In this document: positions 1 through 8,066 of the stretch, in pieces
Layout: the number at the start of each line of letters is the position of its first letter
How positions within the stretch are numbered: the stretch's first letter is position 1
NCBI GenBank assembly: GCA_937893145.1
Contig: CALBJW010000192.1
Span: 1 to 22,795, forward strand
Direction: 5' to 3'
Source of the DNA: an uncultured Prevotellaceae bacterium
Lineage (GTDB): Bacteria > Bacteroidota > Bacteroidia > Bacteroidales > Bacteroidaceae
DNA length: 22,795 nt
Translations under genes and position numbers: made by a program
Notes under the pieces: generated by a model
What the model was told of the DNA's origin: nothing
What the model saw: the letters and a program-made list of their open reading frames with translations, nothing else
The model's database searches: none

Positions 1-2086
1 TGAAGAAACATCATTCTCTGCTGTTGGTGATGATGGTCATGCTCCTAAGATTGTAAATGGCTATTGGTATGAATGGGATCCCACTTTTGGTACAGCTGGA
101 GGCTACATGCCAACAGGTATAAAGGCAAAAGGAGAAGATGGGTTGCCTGGTGCCATTGTCAGGTTCTGCGGTTCTTGGGATTCAAATGTAACTTATGTAA
201 AAAATGCCAATTTTATTGATGTCGTTATGTATGGTAGTGGCTATAGAAAATTGGCAGACACTATTGCTTCAAACAAAGGAACTGCACCTTCTTTAACTGG
301 TGATAATTCCACATGGGTTGTATTCAGTAACTTCAAGGCTTTAGCAGCAAGTGTTCTTTTGGCAAATAGTGGATATGTTGATATTCTGGGTGCAGGAGCA
401 ATGTTCATTGGTGTGAATAGCAATGGTGTGACTCATAATAGTGATGGCAGCACATCGCTGTCTTCTACAGCAAAAGGATGGGTTATAACAAATGGTTCTA
501 TTTACTATATAGAAAATGGCAAGAAGGGAGTGGAACTGACTGCGGATGGGTATATCAATGACCCAAACGGATTACATCTGAAGGTTAGTGGGAAGGCTAT
601 TGACCAGACTATCACTGATGGGTTTAATCAGATGGAGAGTGATGTGACCACAGCAGTGGCAACAGCCAATACCACAAAGAATGATCTGAACACTACCAAA
701 ACGAAACTGCTTGAGACAGGAATAGACATAATGGAAAAGGTCATCAGGCTTACGGCTGACAACTTCTATGTGCTAAACAACAAAGGAGAACAGAATATGT
801 ACCTTGATGAATTTGGCAATTTGTCTATCAATGGATGGATAAGTCAGAAAGTCACCACAATCAATTCTGTAGATGATTTGTGCAACATCGGTTTTCCGGT
901 CAATAATACAGAAATGTGCATTCTCGAAGATGGTGAGGTAACAGGCACACTCACAAAGAATACAGTAACTTTGTATGCTAATGGTGCAGAAGTTTCAAAG
1001 CCGTCATATCCTCTTCTGACTGCATCGAACAGTGGATTCGCCACAAGGGTGATAAAGGAGGCTATATATAAGCATTGGGGCAATCAGGCAGAATTTGAGA
1101 ACCACATTGCAATGGACATAGCTAAAATGAGTGGTATAATCAGTTTTGACTATCAGCCTGTAGGTTCGTCGGCGACTCATGTGGGAGACACGTTCTTGTG
1201 GCTACCTTGGATTTCCATCAGCTCTGGTGAGGCATGTGGACAGATACAGATACCTTCATCAAGTGCAATGGCAGTAAGGCTTGCACCATTGGGACATAAA
1301 TACAATGGTGCAGAACTGTTCCTGACAGGTGATAGAGAGGTTAAAAAGCTTCCACCATACACAGGGAACTTCCAGCATGGAAGTGATGCATCAGTAACAG
1401 AGGGAAGCAGGAACAACTTCCCAAACAACTATGCTCTGTACTTCAATATTAGAGTGCTGAATGCCACGAACAATGGTGTAATTTATTCGGACAGATGTCT
1501 TGTGTATGAAAACAAGACTGGTGCAATGATTACCCTACGGACTGCAAGAATATGCTACAGGCTGGGTGATGCGGTAAGTTCAACTCAGTGCTCGGCATCA
1601 GGGGCAACCGTTACATTGACAAGTGGTGCAAAATACCTCTATGCCTATATTCTCATAAATGGAACATACAAGACAAATGAAGTGATAATAGGCACATACG
1701 CAGGAACTGGCATTGAGTTTCTTAGGACATTTACAAGATTTGGAAACCAGAAACCACATCTTGTTACATACGATGAAATAGTGTCTTGCGAGAACAATCG
1801 CGTGGTGATAAGGAACAACACCCCGTCATATATGTTTGTGGTGTATGATTCAAGTGATATTGATGTGAATTGCTATATACGAGGCTACAGTCTGCTGCCC
1901 CCTGGCACAAGCGAGGAGTTTGTGCTGACGAAGGAACTGGAAGAGTCTGGAAGCGAAACTCAGGGTGGTGTTACTGTTGAATTAAACATGCCAAGGTTCA
2001 GTTTCAAACCTCAGCACAAGCAAGCGTTTGACTTCAACAAGACACAATTTGATGAGTACAAATTTGGTGGTGATATTTACTTATAA
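1..2086 (+). CDS. Phage tail tip/fibre protein, 5' end outside the window
   Basis: The reading frame is open from base 2, so the ATG at 107 is probably internal and the gene enters from the left. At least 694 residues are visible. Near the start is a short Gly-rich collagen-like stretch (GEDGLPG). About residues 160-210 after the 107 ATG form an Ala/Thr/Lys-rich segment likely to be a coiled coil, typical of trimeric fibres. The remainder is beta-rich with many Asn/Gly turns, has no obvious enzyme motif, and ends in an aromatic tail (DEYKFGGDIYL). No signal peptide or membrane segment is visible. The next tail gene starts 11 bp downstream, suggesting one late tail operon. Assignment as a virion tail component is inference from composition, the coiled coil and the neighbours; the receptor or ligand is unknown. 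Confidence 0.7.
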   Translation, partial: EETSFSAVGDDGHAPKIVNGYWYEWDPTFGTAGGYMPTGIKAKGEDGLPGAIVRFCGSWDSNVTYVKNANFIDVVMYGSGYRKLADTIASNKGTAPSLTGDNSTWVVFSNFKALAASVLLANSGYVDILGAGAMFIGVNSNGVTHNSDGSTSLSSTAKGWVITNGSIYYIENGKKGVELTADGYINDPNGLHLKVSGKAIDQTITDGFNQMESDVTTAVATANTTKNDLNTTKTKLLETGIDIMEKVIRLTADNFYVLNNKGEQNMYLDEFGNLSINGWISQKVTTINSVDDLCNIGFPVNNTEMCILEDGEVTGTLTKNTVTLYANGAEVSKPSYPLLTASNSGFATRVIKEAIYKHWGNQAEFENHIAMDIAKMSGIISFDYQPVGSSATHVGDTFLWLPWISISSGEACGQIQIPSSSAMAVRLAPLGHKYNGAELFLTGDREVKKLPPYTGNFQHGSDASVTEGSRNNFPNNYALYFNIRVLNATNNGVIYSDRCLVYENKTGAMITLRTARICYRLGDAVSSTQCSASGATVTLTSGAKYLYAYILINGTYKTNEVIIGTYAGTGIEFLRTFTRFGNQKPHLVTYDEIVSCENNRVVIRNNTPSYMFVVYDSSDIDVNCYIRGYSLLPPGTSEEFVLTKELEESGSETQGGVTVELNMPRFSFKPQHKQAFDFNKTQFDEYKFGGDIYL

Positions 2087-2097
2087 AAACAAGCTAT

Positions 2098-2631
2098 ATG
2101 GATATAACTCAAAAAGAACTAATGAACTTGTTCTCGGTAGTGGGAAGCGTAGAGAACTCAGACATGTTTCTCTTGTACTCTCCTAACACGGGAACTACGG
2201 CAAAGGTGACAGCAGAGATACTGAGAGCCTATCTAAACAAAGGCTTCGAGATTGGCGTGAGTGATGCTGGTACACTTGTAATAGGTGGCATAGACACAGG
2301 AAAGAACATTGAATGTGTAGTGCCTCAGATGAGAGGTGGTGATATTGGCATCGAGGTAAGCTATGACAACGGAGAGACATGGCAGAGCCTTGTGACTTAT
2401 GTTTCTATCGGCTTGAATCCTGCCATGTATCAGAATCAGATTAAAGCACTCCAGGATAACAAGGCAGAGAAGACTGAAGTGAAAGATGTTTCCGACAAAG
2501 TGGATGGAGTCTCTGCCATGTTTGACGGCATGAAACTGCACAAGCCTATGGATGAAGAGGCATGGCAACAGCTATCCTCTAATACAGAAGACCTTGATGC
2601 TTTCGGAATATATATGACATTTGAGGAATGA
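2098..2631 (+). CDS. Small phage tail-associated protein
   Basis: A 177-residue protein starting with ATG 11 bp after the preceding tail gene. The N-terminal half is mixed alpha/beta. Around residues 85-95 it has the phrase SYDNGETWQSL, a beta-hairpin style often seen in phage fibre and head-decoration proteins. Residues about 112-145 are rich in Lys, Glu, Asp and Val in heptad-like order and probably form a short coiled coil. It has no signal peptide, membrane segment or catalytic motif. Its stop overlaps the next start as ATGA, showing translational coupling with the downstream 68-residue gene. I do not recognise a named family; a structural or assembly role in the tail is inferred from position only. 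Confidence 0.65.
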   Translation: MDITQKELMNLFSVVGSVENSDMFLLYSPNTGTTAKVTAEILRAYLNKGFEIGVSDAGTLVIGGIDTGKNIECVVPQMRGGDIGIEVSYDNGETWQSLVTYVSIGLNPAMYQNQIKALQDNKAEKTEVKDVSDKVDGVSAMFDGMKLHKPMDEEAWQQLSSNTEDLDAFGIYMTFEE

Positions 2632-2834
2632 TACGGTGGTGTGACGAAAACAAAAAGATCCACGAAGTGACAGGTATGTACTATGTGGATGCAGACAAGA
2701 ATATCCATGCGTTGACAGAGGTGAACATGAGAACCTTGCTTGTTTGGGTATTGGCAAGGAGCAGCAGCTGCTACGGAAGTGGATGCTGGCAAGACAATCT
2801 CCCCTGGAGTGAGACTGATGCTTGGAAAGAATAG
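2628..2834 (+). CDS. 68-residue tail-operon protein with aromatic C-terminus
   Basis: It starts in an ATGA overlap with the upstream gene. The first half contains two similar phrases (KKIHEVTGMYYVD and KNIHALTEVNM), perhaps a short internal duplication. The end has the pattern CYGSG, W, PW, DAWKE, which resembles short tail proteins found before giant tail genes in Bacteroidetes phages; that resemblance is from memory. A different frame is also open over the second half of this stretch (about bases 2741-2866) and looks protein-like, so a frameshifted or alternative product cannot be excluded. Function unknown. Confidence 0.55.
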   Translation: MIRWCDENKKIHEVTGMYYVDADKNIHALTEVNMRTLLVWVLARSSSCYGSGCWQDNLPWSETDAWKE

Positions 2835-2836
2835 GA

Positions 2837-2857
2837 CCCTACAGCAAAACTGTAGGG
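2837..2857 (+). other. Perfect 8-bp stem-loop between tail genes
   Basis: CCCTACAG (2837-2844) pairs perfectly with CTGTAGGG (2850-2857) around a CAAAA loop. It starts 3 bp after the stop of the 68-residue gene and 40 bp before the giant tail gene. No T-run follows, so it is not a standard intrinsic terminator. It may stabilise mRNA or tune expression across the boundary. Confidence 0.5.
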
Positions 2858-2896
2858 CACAGTGGTGAACTAACACATATTTATATATCATATATT

Positions 2897-5800
2897 ATGG
2901 CAAAAATAGAAATATCAACCCACAGCTTTGAACAGGACGGCATTGACTTCCTGAGTTGGAAGGGTGAGAATGCAAAAGACGGCAAGGCGTACAGCGGCAA
3001 GGCTGTGCGTGAAGCCGCACAGAAAGCCTTAGGAGGTAAGTATGGCTATCTCAGATGGAAATTCAATGAGAGCCAGTCCATGTATTACCTACAGGCTTTC
3101 AACTCAGAAACTGACGCAAAGGCATACGACCAGGATCCGACAGCGTATGCAGGACTTTTGAAGCAGAACCTTCTCCTACCTATATCGACAGTGCAGGGTG
3201 ACAGTTATATCGGTCAGCTGGCAAGTGATAAGGTAAGCGGTTCTGCCTACACGGTGAAGACAACTGGCAGTATGGAAGTGAAGGCTCGCTTCTATGCAGT
3301 GCATGTAAACGGTGTGCTCAACACCCAAGAAACATACAACTGCGTGGGAACTCTCCACATCCAAAGAAGCAACGACGGTCAGTCCTGGACAGAAGCGAGC
3401 TCTATGCAGATAACTGGAGCGGACAAAGATGCTACAAACTTCCCTGTCAGCATAAACCTCATGGAAGCACTTCCTTCAAATGCAGGTGCAATCATAGCTG
3501 GAACTTACTATGTGAGGGCGTATGTGACTTTCTCATACGAAAGTGACGGTGAAGCGAGAACAGGAACAACATCAAGCATTATGTATGTTGTGAATGCGGT
3601 CAACCTTACCATAAAGAACCTACGATCATATACAGTTCCGATTGATGCAAGCAATGGAGTTTTTGATTTGAGCTATCAGATAACAGGTGCAGTAGAGAAA
3701 TGGCTGCATGTGGAGATAACAGGTCGTGTGGGCAGCGAAAACAAAATCTACACTATGACTCCAGAAAAGATGACTGCAAGCCAGAACTATCCTGCAAGCA
3801 GTCCTTGGATGAAGAGCATAGCGAACAATACTGCATACGGAATGCTTAGCCACGGAGTGCATACGGTCAGGGCTTGGATGAGTTGTGATGACGGTAGTGG
3901 AAAAGTGGATTCTAATGGCATTCCAAATGGATTAGAAAGCGAAAAGATCATTTCGCGTTTCATGGTAGTGAATGGCAGTGCTTCACAGGCAGAACTCACG
4001 GCACCTTACCTGATGCTGCAGCAGACACAGAACGAAGCAACTAATTATGTCCAGACTGTTCTTGCGTCATACGCTGTATGGAAGGCAGATGATGCAACCG
4101 TGCCGATGAAAGCGACTTCTACCCCTATTGATATGGCTATTGTCCTGAGCGACTACAGCGAGAGTGGAACAAACTTCAATGCAGAGTATCTGCGCATTGA
4201 AGACTCTGTTCTGCCAGGCGAGTCAAAGGATATTGATGCGACTATAGAAATAGAGGACTCTGTGACTGGTGAGAGCCAGACAGAGTATGACGCTTATCTT
4301 TATATCCTACGGAAAACCGCAGGAAACGGTGGCTGGGTGAACTGGATGCAAGAGACCGTGAGAAACTATGACGGTGCTCTGATGCAATATCAGTATATAA
4401 GAGTGGACAACTCTAACTCATACGCCCCAACACCAGGTGCGGACTTTTTCTTCAATCCAAAGGTCAGGAACAACACCGAAAGCAACTGGAGAAGGGTTTT
4501 AAATTCCGCTAACGGAAATGCGGAGGTGGAAAGCACATTCCACGGAATGCAAGGTGGAACTTCTGACGGTTTCATAACTTCAGATGTGGACGGTCAGAAG
4601 ATTTTCAGACTCCTTGCTGGTCAGTCATTGCATATAGGCTATAATCCATGGAGCCAGTTTGCTACGCAGGCACAGTCTGCAATGTCGCTGGAGATTGACT
4701 ATATGGTGAGGAACGTGACCAATGAGGAAGACCCGATAATTTCTATCTGCGAAACGATTGCAGGAACTGCAAGAATCCTCGGTCTCAGAATGGCTCCACT
4801 GAAAGCATTCCTGATGACGGCATTGAAGACAAATGAAGAGGAACAGGATTTCCGTTGGCAGGAAGAGGTACGCACTCATGTGGTGATAAATCTTGTGCCA
4901 GGAATAAACCCTATGGGAATGTACGAAAGCGCACACAGGAATGCTGATGATGTAGCCAACAGTAAACCTTTGGCGTTGTGCCGTATCTTTATAAATGGAT
5001 ATATCAACAGAGAGTTTGATTATGATGTTACACGCCAAAACCAATGGTGTTCCAATCTGGGACATGGCGGAATCCACATCGGACAAAAGGGATGTGATAT
5101 TGATATTTACGGAATAAGATGTTACAAGACTACCCTCACAGCTCAGAACATCGTAAACAACTATATTTCCTCCCTCCCATCAGCAGAAGAAAAGGCTCGT
5201 GTGAGAGCCATAAATGACGTGATAGGCGATGATGGCACTGTGTCATACTCGAAGGTCAAGAACGAAAGAAAGAGAAACTGTCTCGTTGTGCATGGAGGAC
5301 TTCCATACAAGCGTAATCAGTCAACTGTGGCTTGCTATCTGGAGTGGTGCAAGTATGACGATAATGGCAATCTTCAGAAGGAGTATTCTGGAACTCTGGG
5401 CAAAGCAGCATACCTCGCATACATAGAGAACAGGCTTGCTGAAGGAGAATCATGCCTTATGATGAAGCCACAAGGCTCTACGGCTAACACTTATTATGAG
5501 AACAATGGGCAGACCAAAGCTTCAGACATTGCCTATATGGTTACTATTCTCATGTCGCTTGTGCATAAAGACTTTGGTTGGAAGCCTGCAAAGAGTGACT
5601 TTACAGATGAGAAAGCTGCAGAATGTCCTATGTACCTTGATGGAGTACAAATACAAGGCAGTTCGTACTCAGGACTTACAGACGCAGAGAAAGAAAGAGT
5701 GCAGATAGAAGTTCCAGATGGATGGTTTGACTTGAACGGCATGTATCATGGCCAGGCCATCAGACATGCAGAGGGGCAAGCCCTGAGCGTGAAGGATGTA

Positions 5801-8065
5801 TTCAAAATCAACTATGCCTCACCAATGCAAACTCATAAGATGGGATGCTGCAACATCTATAATGATGTTATGAAAGCAGTCACAGGCGGTATGGCACTGC
5901 ATAAGGCAAACCCAGAGGCGAGATTTGCGGTATATGAAGAGCCTTACTATCTGTTCCACCAGCCAACAGAGACAGACACACCTGTTTTCCGTGGACCTTG
6001 CACTTGGGGAAGCGGAAAGGCTGATAAGCCAACTATGGGCTACAACAAGAAGACTATGCCTTTGATGGCAATGTTCGAGGGTAGCTACAACAACCGTGCT
6101 TTGTGTGACTTCAGATGTCCTTGGGACGATAAGGTAGTGTACAACAGTGGCGAGGAAGCTTTCCAGATGCTCGACTATACAAACGGCAACTATGTGAATC
6201 ATTTCGACTTTGACATGGGAGCCACATACGATGCGGAAACTACAGATGCTGATGGCACGAAACATGCCAAAGACGAGCCTAAGAAGGACATTGTTGATAT
6301 TTTCAAGAGATTCGTAAACTTTGTGTACTGCCATAACTCTCGCCTCAGATACTCTACCACAAAAACCAGAGCTGAGTGGCTTGCAGAATACGAAGAACTG
6401 GACAGCATAACTCAGGAAGAATATCAGCAGAGTCCTTGGTATTTCACAAGAGGAGATAATGCTTATACAGTCATTCGATTTGACTATACAAGTGGAGAAT
6501 GGGTTGATGCAGGAACTTGGTCAGACAGTCAGCAGAAATATCTTCCTGGTGTTCGTGACCTAAGGACCGACTCCCTTACTGCTGACGCTTTCAAGCAGTG
6601 GCAGAATGACGGACAGGGCAACTATGCAGAACTGAACAAGCGACTGAATGCTGCAATAGCAGCTCATGCAAGAGATAATTTCGGCAGGTATGCCCACGCT
6701 GTCAATCACAAGACACACTACAATCTGATAAACTATCTGTTTGCTGGTACCGACAACTGCTCGAAGAATACATATTTCGTCATAGACCCTGAAACGAGTC
6801 TTATCTGGATGTATCAGGATGATGTGGACACCATCATCGCTACAGATAACAATGGCCAGCAGACCAAGCAGTGGTTTATTGACAGAATGCACGACCAGAG
6901 TGATGTCGAGGGAGGCTACAAGCAGAAGCGCGACTATGAGGGCATAGCAAGCACATACTTCAACCTGATTGAGGACATGTACGAAACATACAGTTCGGAT
7001 CGAGAGCTTCAGTCTAACATGAGGGATGTTCTCACGGCAATAGCAAATCTCGTTAGTCCTGCAGATAAAATAAGCGGATTTGACGGTAGCGACCAAAACA
7101 GCCTGTATGGAGCAATGTGCAAGTATTTCTGGCAGTATGCAGACTATTGGCCTCAGAATGTAATGAATGAGACTGCACGAATAAGGTACGAGTTCCCTGC
7201 TTCATTCGGCTATGTCAGCACAGGAAGCCAGGCGCGTGCCATTGCACCGATTACCCAATCACTCGGAGACCAGCAACAGTCGGAGAAGCAATATATGAAG
7301 AGAAGGCTTGTTCTCGCGGCTCAATATGCTGCATGGGGTGAGTTCGGAACTAAGCGTGAAGGCATAACAGGAATAAACGATGCTTCAGGTGCTTTCTCGC
7401 TCACGCACTCAATCGCTGACCCTGCATGTGCGGTGAACCTTAAACTGAAGTCTAAGCGTTTCTTCTGGCCAACAGGCTCAAATGGTGACTCGCCTGTGGA
7501 TCCTCATGTGAGAGTATGCCCAAATGAGACTTATGGCATGAGCCTGGGCAATATCTCTGGTGATGGTTCGTTTACTTTATATGGTATGAACTATTTCACT
7601 TCTATAGGAAATATCGGTGACATATACGCATCGCCATACGCTCAGTTCTCCCTTCAGGGAAAGCGTCTGACTGAATTTGTGGCAGAGCCAACTGACGGCA
7701 AGGTCGCTCCATTCCACCCTGGCACCATAGTTGTAGATGCTACTAACTTGGAAAAGGTTTCGCTAAAAGGTTGCCGTGGCATTCCTGCAGGAGAATTTGA
7801 CCTGTCAAAGCAAATTCGTCTTGGCACACTGGATCTGCGTGAAACAAATTTCACAAGAGTGTACCTGCCATCTACCCAGACGCTGACCGATGTTGCGCTT
7901 GGCGAGAACATCAATATACTGAGAGTTATGTCCATGCCGTCATTGAAGAAACTCTCTGTGGATGGAATAGGCAATATGGATGAAGCGACGGTTAGTGAAG
8001 TGTCGAATGTCATTCTATTGGTATTCTTAGATATTTTGTCAAAGAACTATAAAATACAAAATTGA
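2897..8065 (+). CDS. Giant phage tail protein (LamG-like, CotH-like and LRR-like regions)
   Basis: I chose the ATG at 2897 (MAKIEIS) over an upstream in-frame TTG at 2822, because the upstream stretch is hairpin sequence and does not look coding. The product is 1,722 residues. The first 500 residues or so are repeated beta-sandwich-like segments. Residues about 560-770 look like a concanavalin/LamG jelly roll (HIGQKGCDIDIYGIRCY). Around residue 880 the phrase PQGSTANTYYENN, and near 1290-1312 the phrase KNTYFVIDPETSL followed by DDVDT, resemble the N- and C-lobe signatures of CotH-type atypical kinases; this is a tentative match. Residues about 1545-1695 have LRR-like periodicity (SLKKLSVDGIG). 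The last 20 residues or so are low-complexity and AT-rich. One base separates its TGA from the next ATG. Most likely a tail fibre or baseplate polypeptide. Confidence 0.75.
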   Translation: MAKIEISTHSFEQDGIDFLSWKGENAKDGKAYSGKAVREAAQKALGGKYGYLRWKFNESQSMYYLQAFNSETDAKAYDQDPTAYAGLLKQNLLLPISTVQGDSYIGQLASDKVSGSAYTVKTTGSMEVKARFYAVHVNGVLNTQETYNCVGTLHIQRSNDGQSWTEASSMQITGADKDATNFPVSINLMEALPSNAGAIIAGTYYVRAYVTFSYESDGEARTGTTSSIMYVVNAVNLTIKNLRSYTVPIDASNGVFDLSYQITGAVEKWLHVEITGRVGSENKIYTMTPEKMTASQNYPASSPWMKSIANNTAYGMLSHGVHTVRAWMSCDDGSGKVDSNGIPNGLESEKIISRFMVVNGSASQAELTAPYLMLQQTQNEATNYVQTVLASYAVWKADDATVPMKATSTPIDMAIVLSDYSESGTNFNAEYLRIEDSVLPGESKDIDATIEIEDSVTGESQTEYDAYLYILRKTAGNGGWVNWMQETVRNYDGALMQYQYIRVDNSNSYAPTPGADFFFNPKVRNNTESNWRRVLNSANGNAEVESTFHGMQGGTSDGFITSDVDGQKIFRLLAGQSLHIGYNPWSQFATQAQSAMSLEIDYMVRNVTNEEDPIISICETIAGTARILGLRMAPLKAFLMTALKTNEEEQDFRWQEEVRTHVVINLVPGINPMGMYESAHRNADDVANSKPLALCRIFINGYINREFDYDVTRQNQWCSNLGHGGIHIGQKGCDIDIYGIRCYKTTLTAQNIVNNYISSLPSAEEKARVRAINDVIGDDGTVSYSKVKNERKRNCLVVHGGLPYKRNQSTVACYLEWCKYDDNGNLQKEYSGTLGKAAYLAYIENRLAEGESCLMMKPQGSTANTYYENNGQTKASDIAYMVTILMSLVHKDFGWKPAKSDFTDEKAAECPMYLDGVQIQGSSYSGLTDAEKERVQIEVPDGWFDLNGMYHGQAIRHAEGQALSVKDVFKINYASPMQTHKMGCCNIYNDVMKAVTGGMALHKANPEARFAVYEEPYYLFHQPTETDTPVFRGPCTWGSGKADKPTMGYNKKTMPLMAMFEGSYNNRALCDFRCPWDDKVVYNSGEEAFQMLDYTNGNYVNHFDFDMGATYDAETTDADGTKHAKDEPKKDIVDIFKRFVNFVYCHNSRLRYSTTKTRAEWLAEYEELDSITQEEYQQSPWYFTRGDNAYTVIRFDYTSGEWVDAGTWSDSQQKYLPGVRDLRTDSLTADAFKQWQNDGQGNYAELNKRLNAAIAAHARDNFGRYAHAVNHKTHYNLINYLFAGTDNCSKNTYFVIDPETSLIWMYQDDVDTIIATDNNGQQTKQWFIDRMHDQSDVEGGYKQKRDYEGIASTYFNLIEDMYETYSSDRELQSNMRDVLTAIANLVSPADKISGFDGSDQNSLYGAMCKYFWQYADYWPQNVMNETARIRYEFPASFGYVSTGSQARAIAPITQSLGDQQQSEKQYMKRRLVLAAQYAAWGEFGTKREGITGINDASGAFSLTHSIADPACAVNLKLKSKRFFWPTGSNGDSPVDPHVRVCPNETYGMSLGNISGDGSFTLYGMNYFTSIGNIGDIYASPYAQFSLQGKRLTEFVAEPTDGKVAPFHPGTIVVDATNLEKVSLKGCRGIPAGEFDLSKQIRLGTLDLRETNFTRVYLPSTQTLTDVALGENINILRVMSMPSLKKLSVDGIGNMDEATVSEVSNVILLVFLDILSKNYKIQN

Positions 8066-8066
8066 T

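Noticed and set aside
2436..2891. Minus-strand ORFs opposite the tail genes (also 4625-5086, 5819-6334, 6560-7096 and others)
   Set aside because: They are antisense shadows of long, clearly coding plus-strand frames, with Cys/His-rich composition and no recognisable motifs.
2822..2896. TTG start extending the giant tail protein upstream
   Set aside because: The 25 extra codons cover a stem-loop and AT-rich leader; the ATG at 2897 is more likely.
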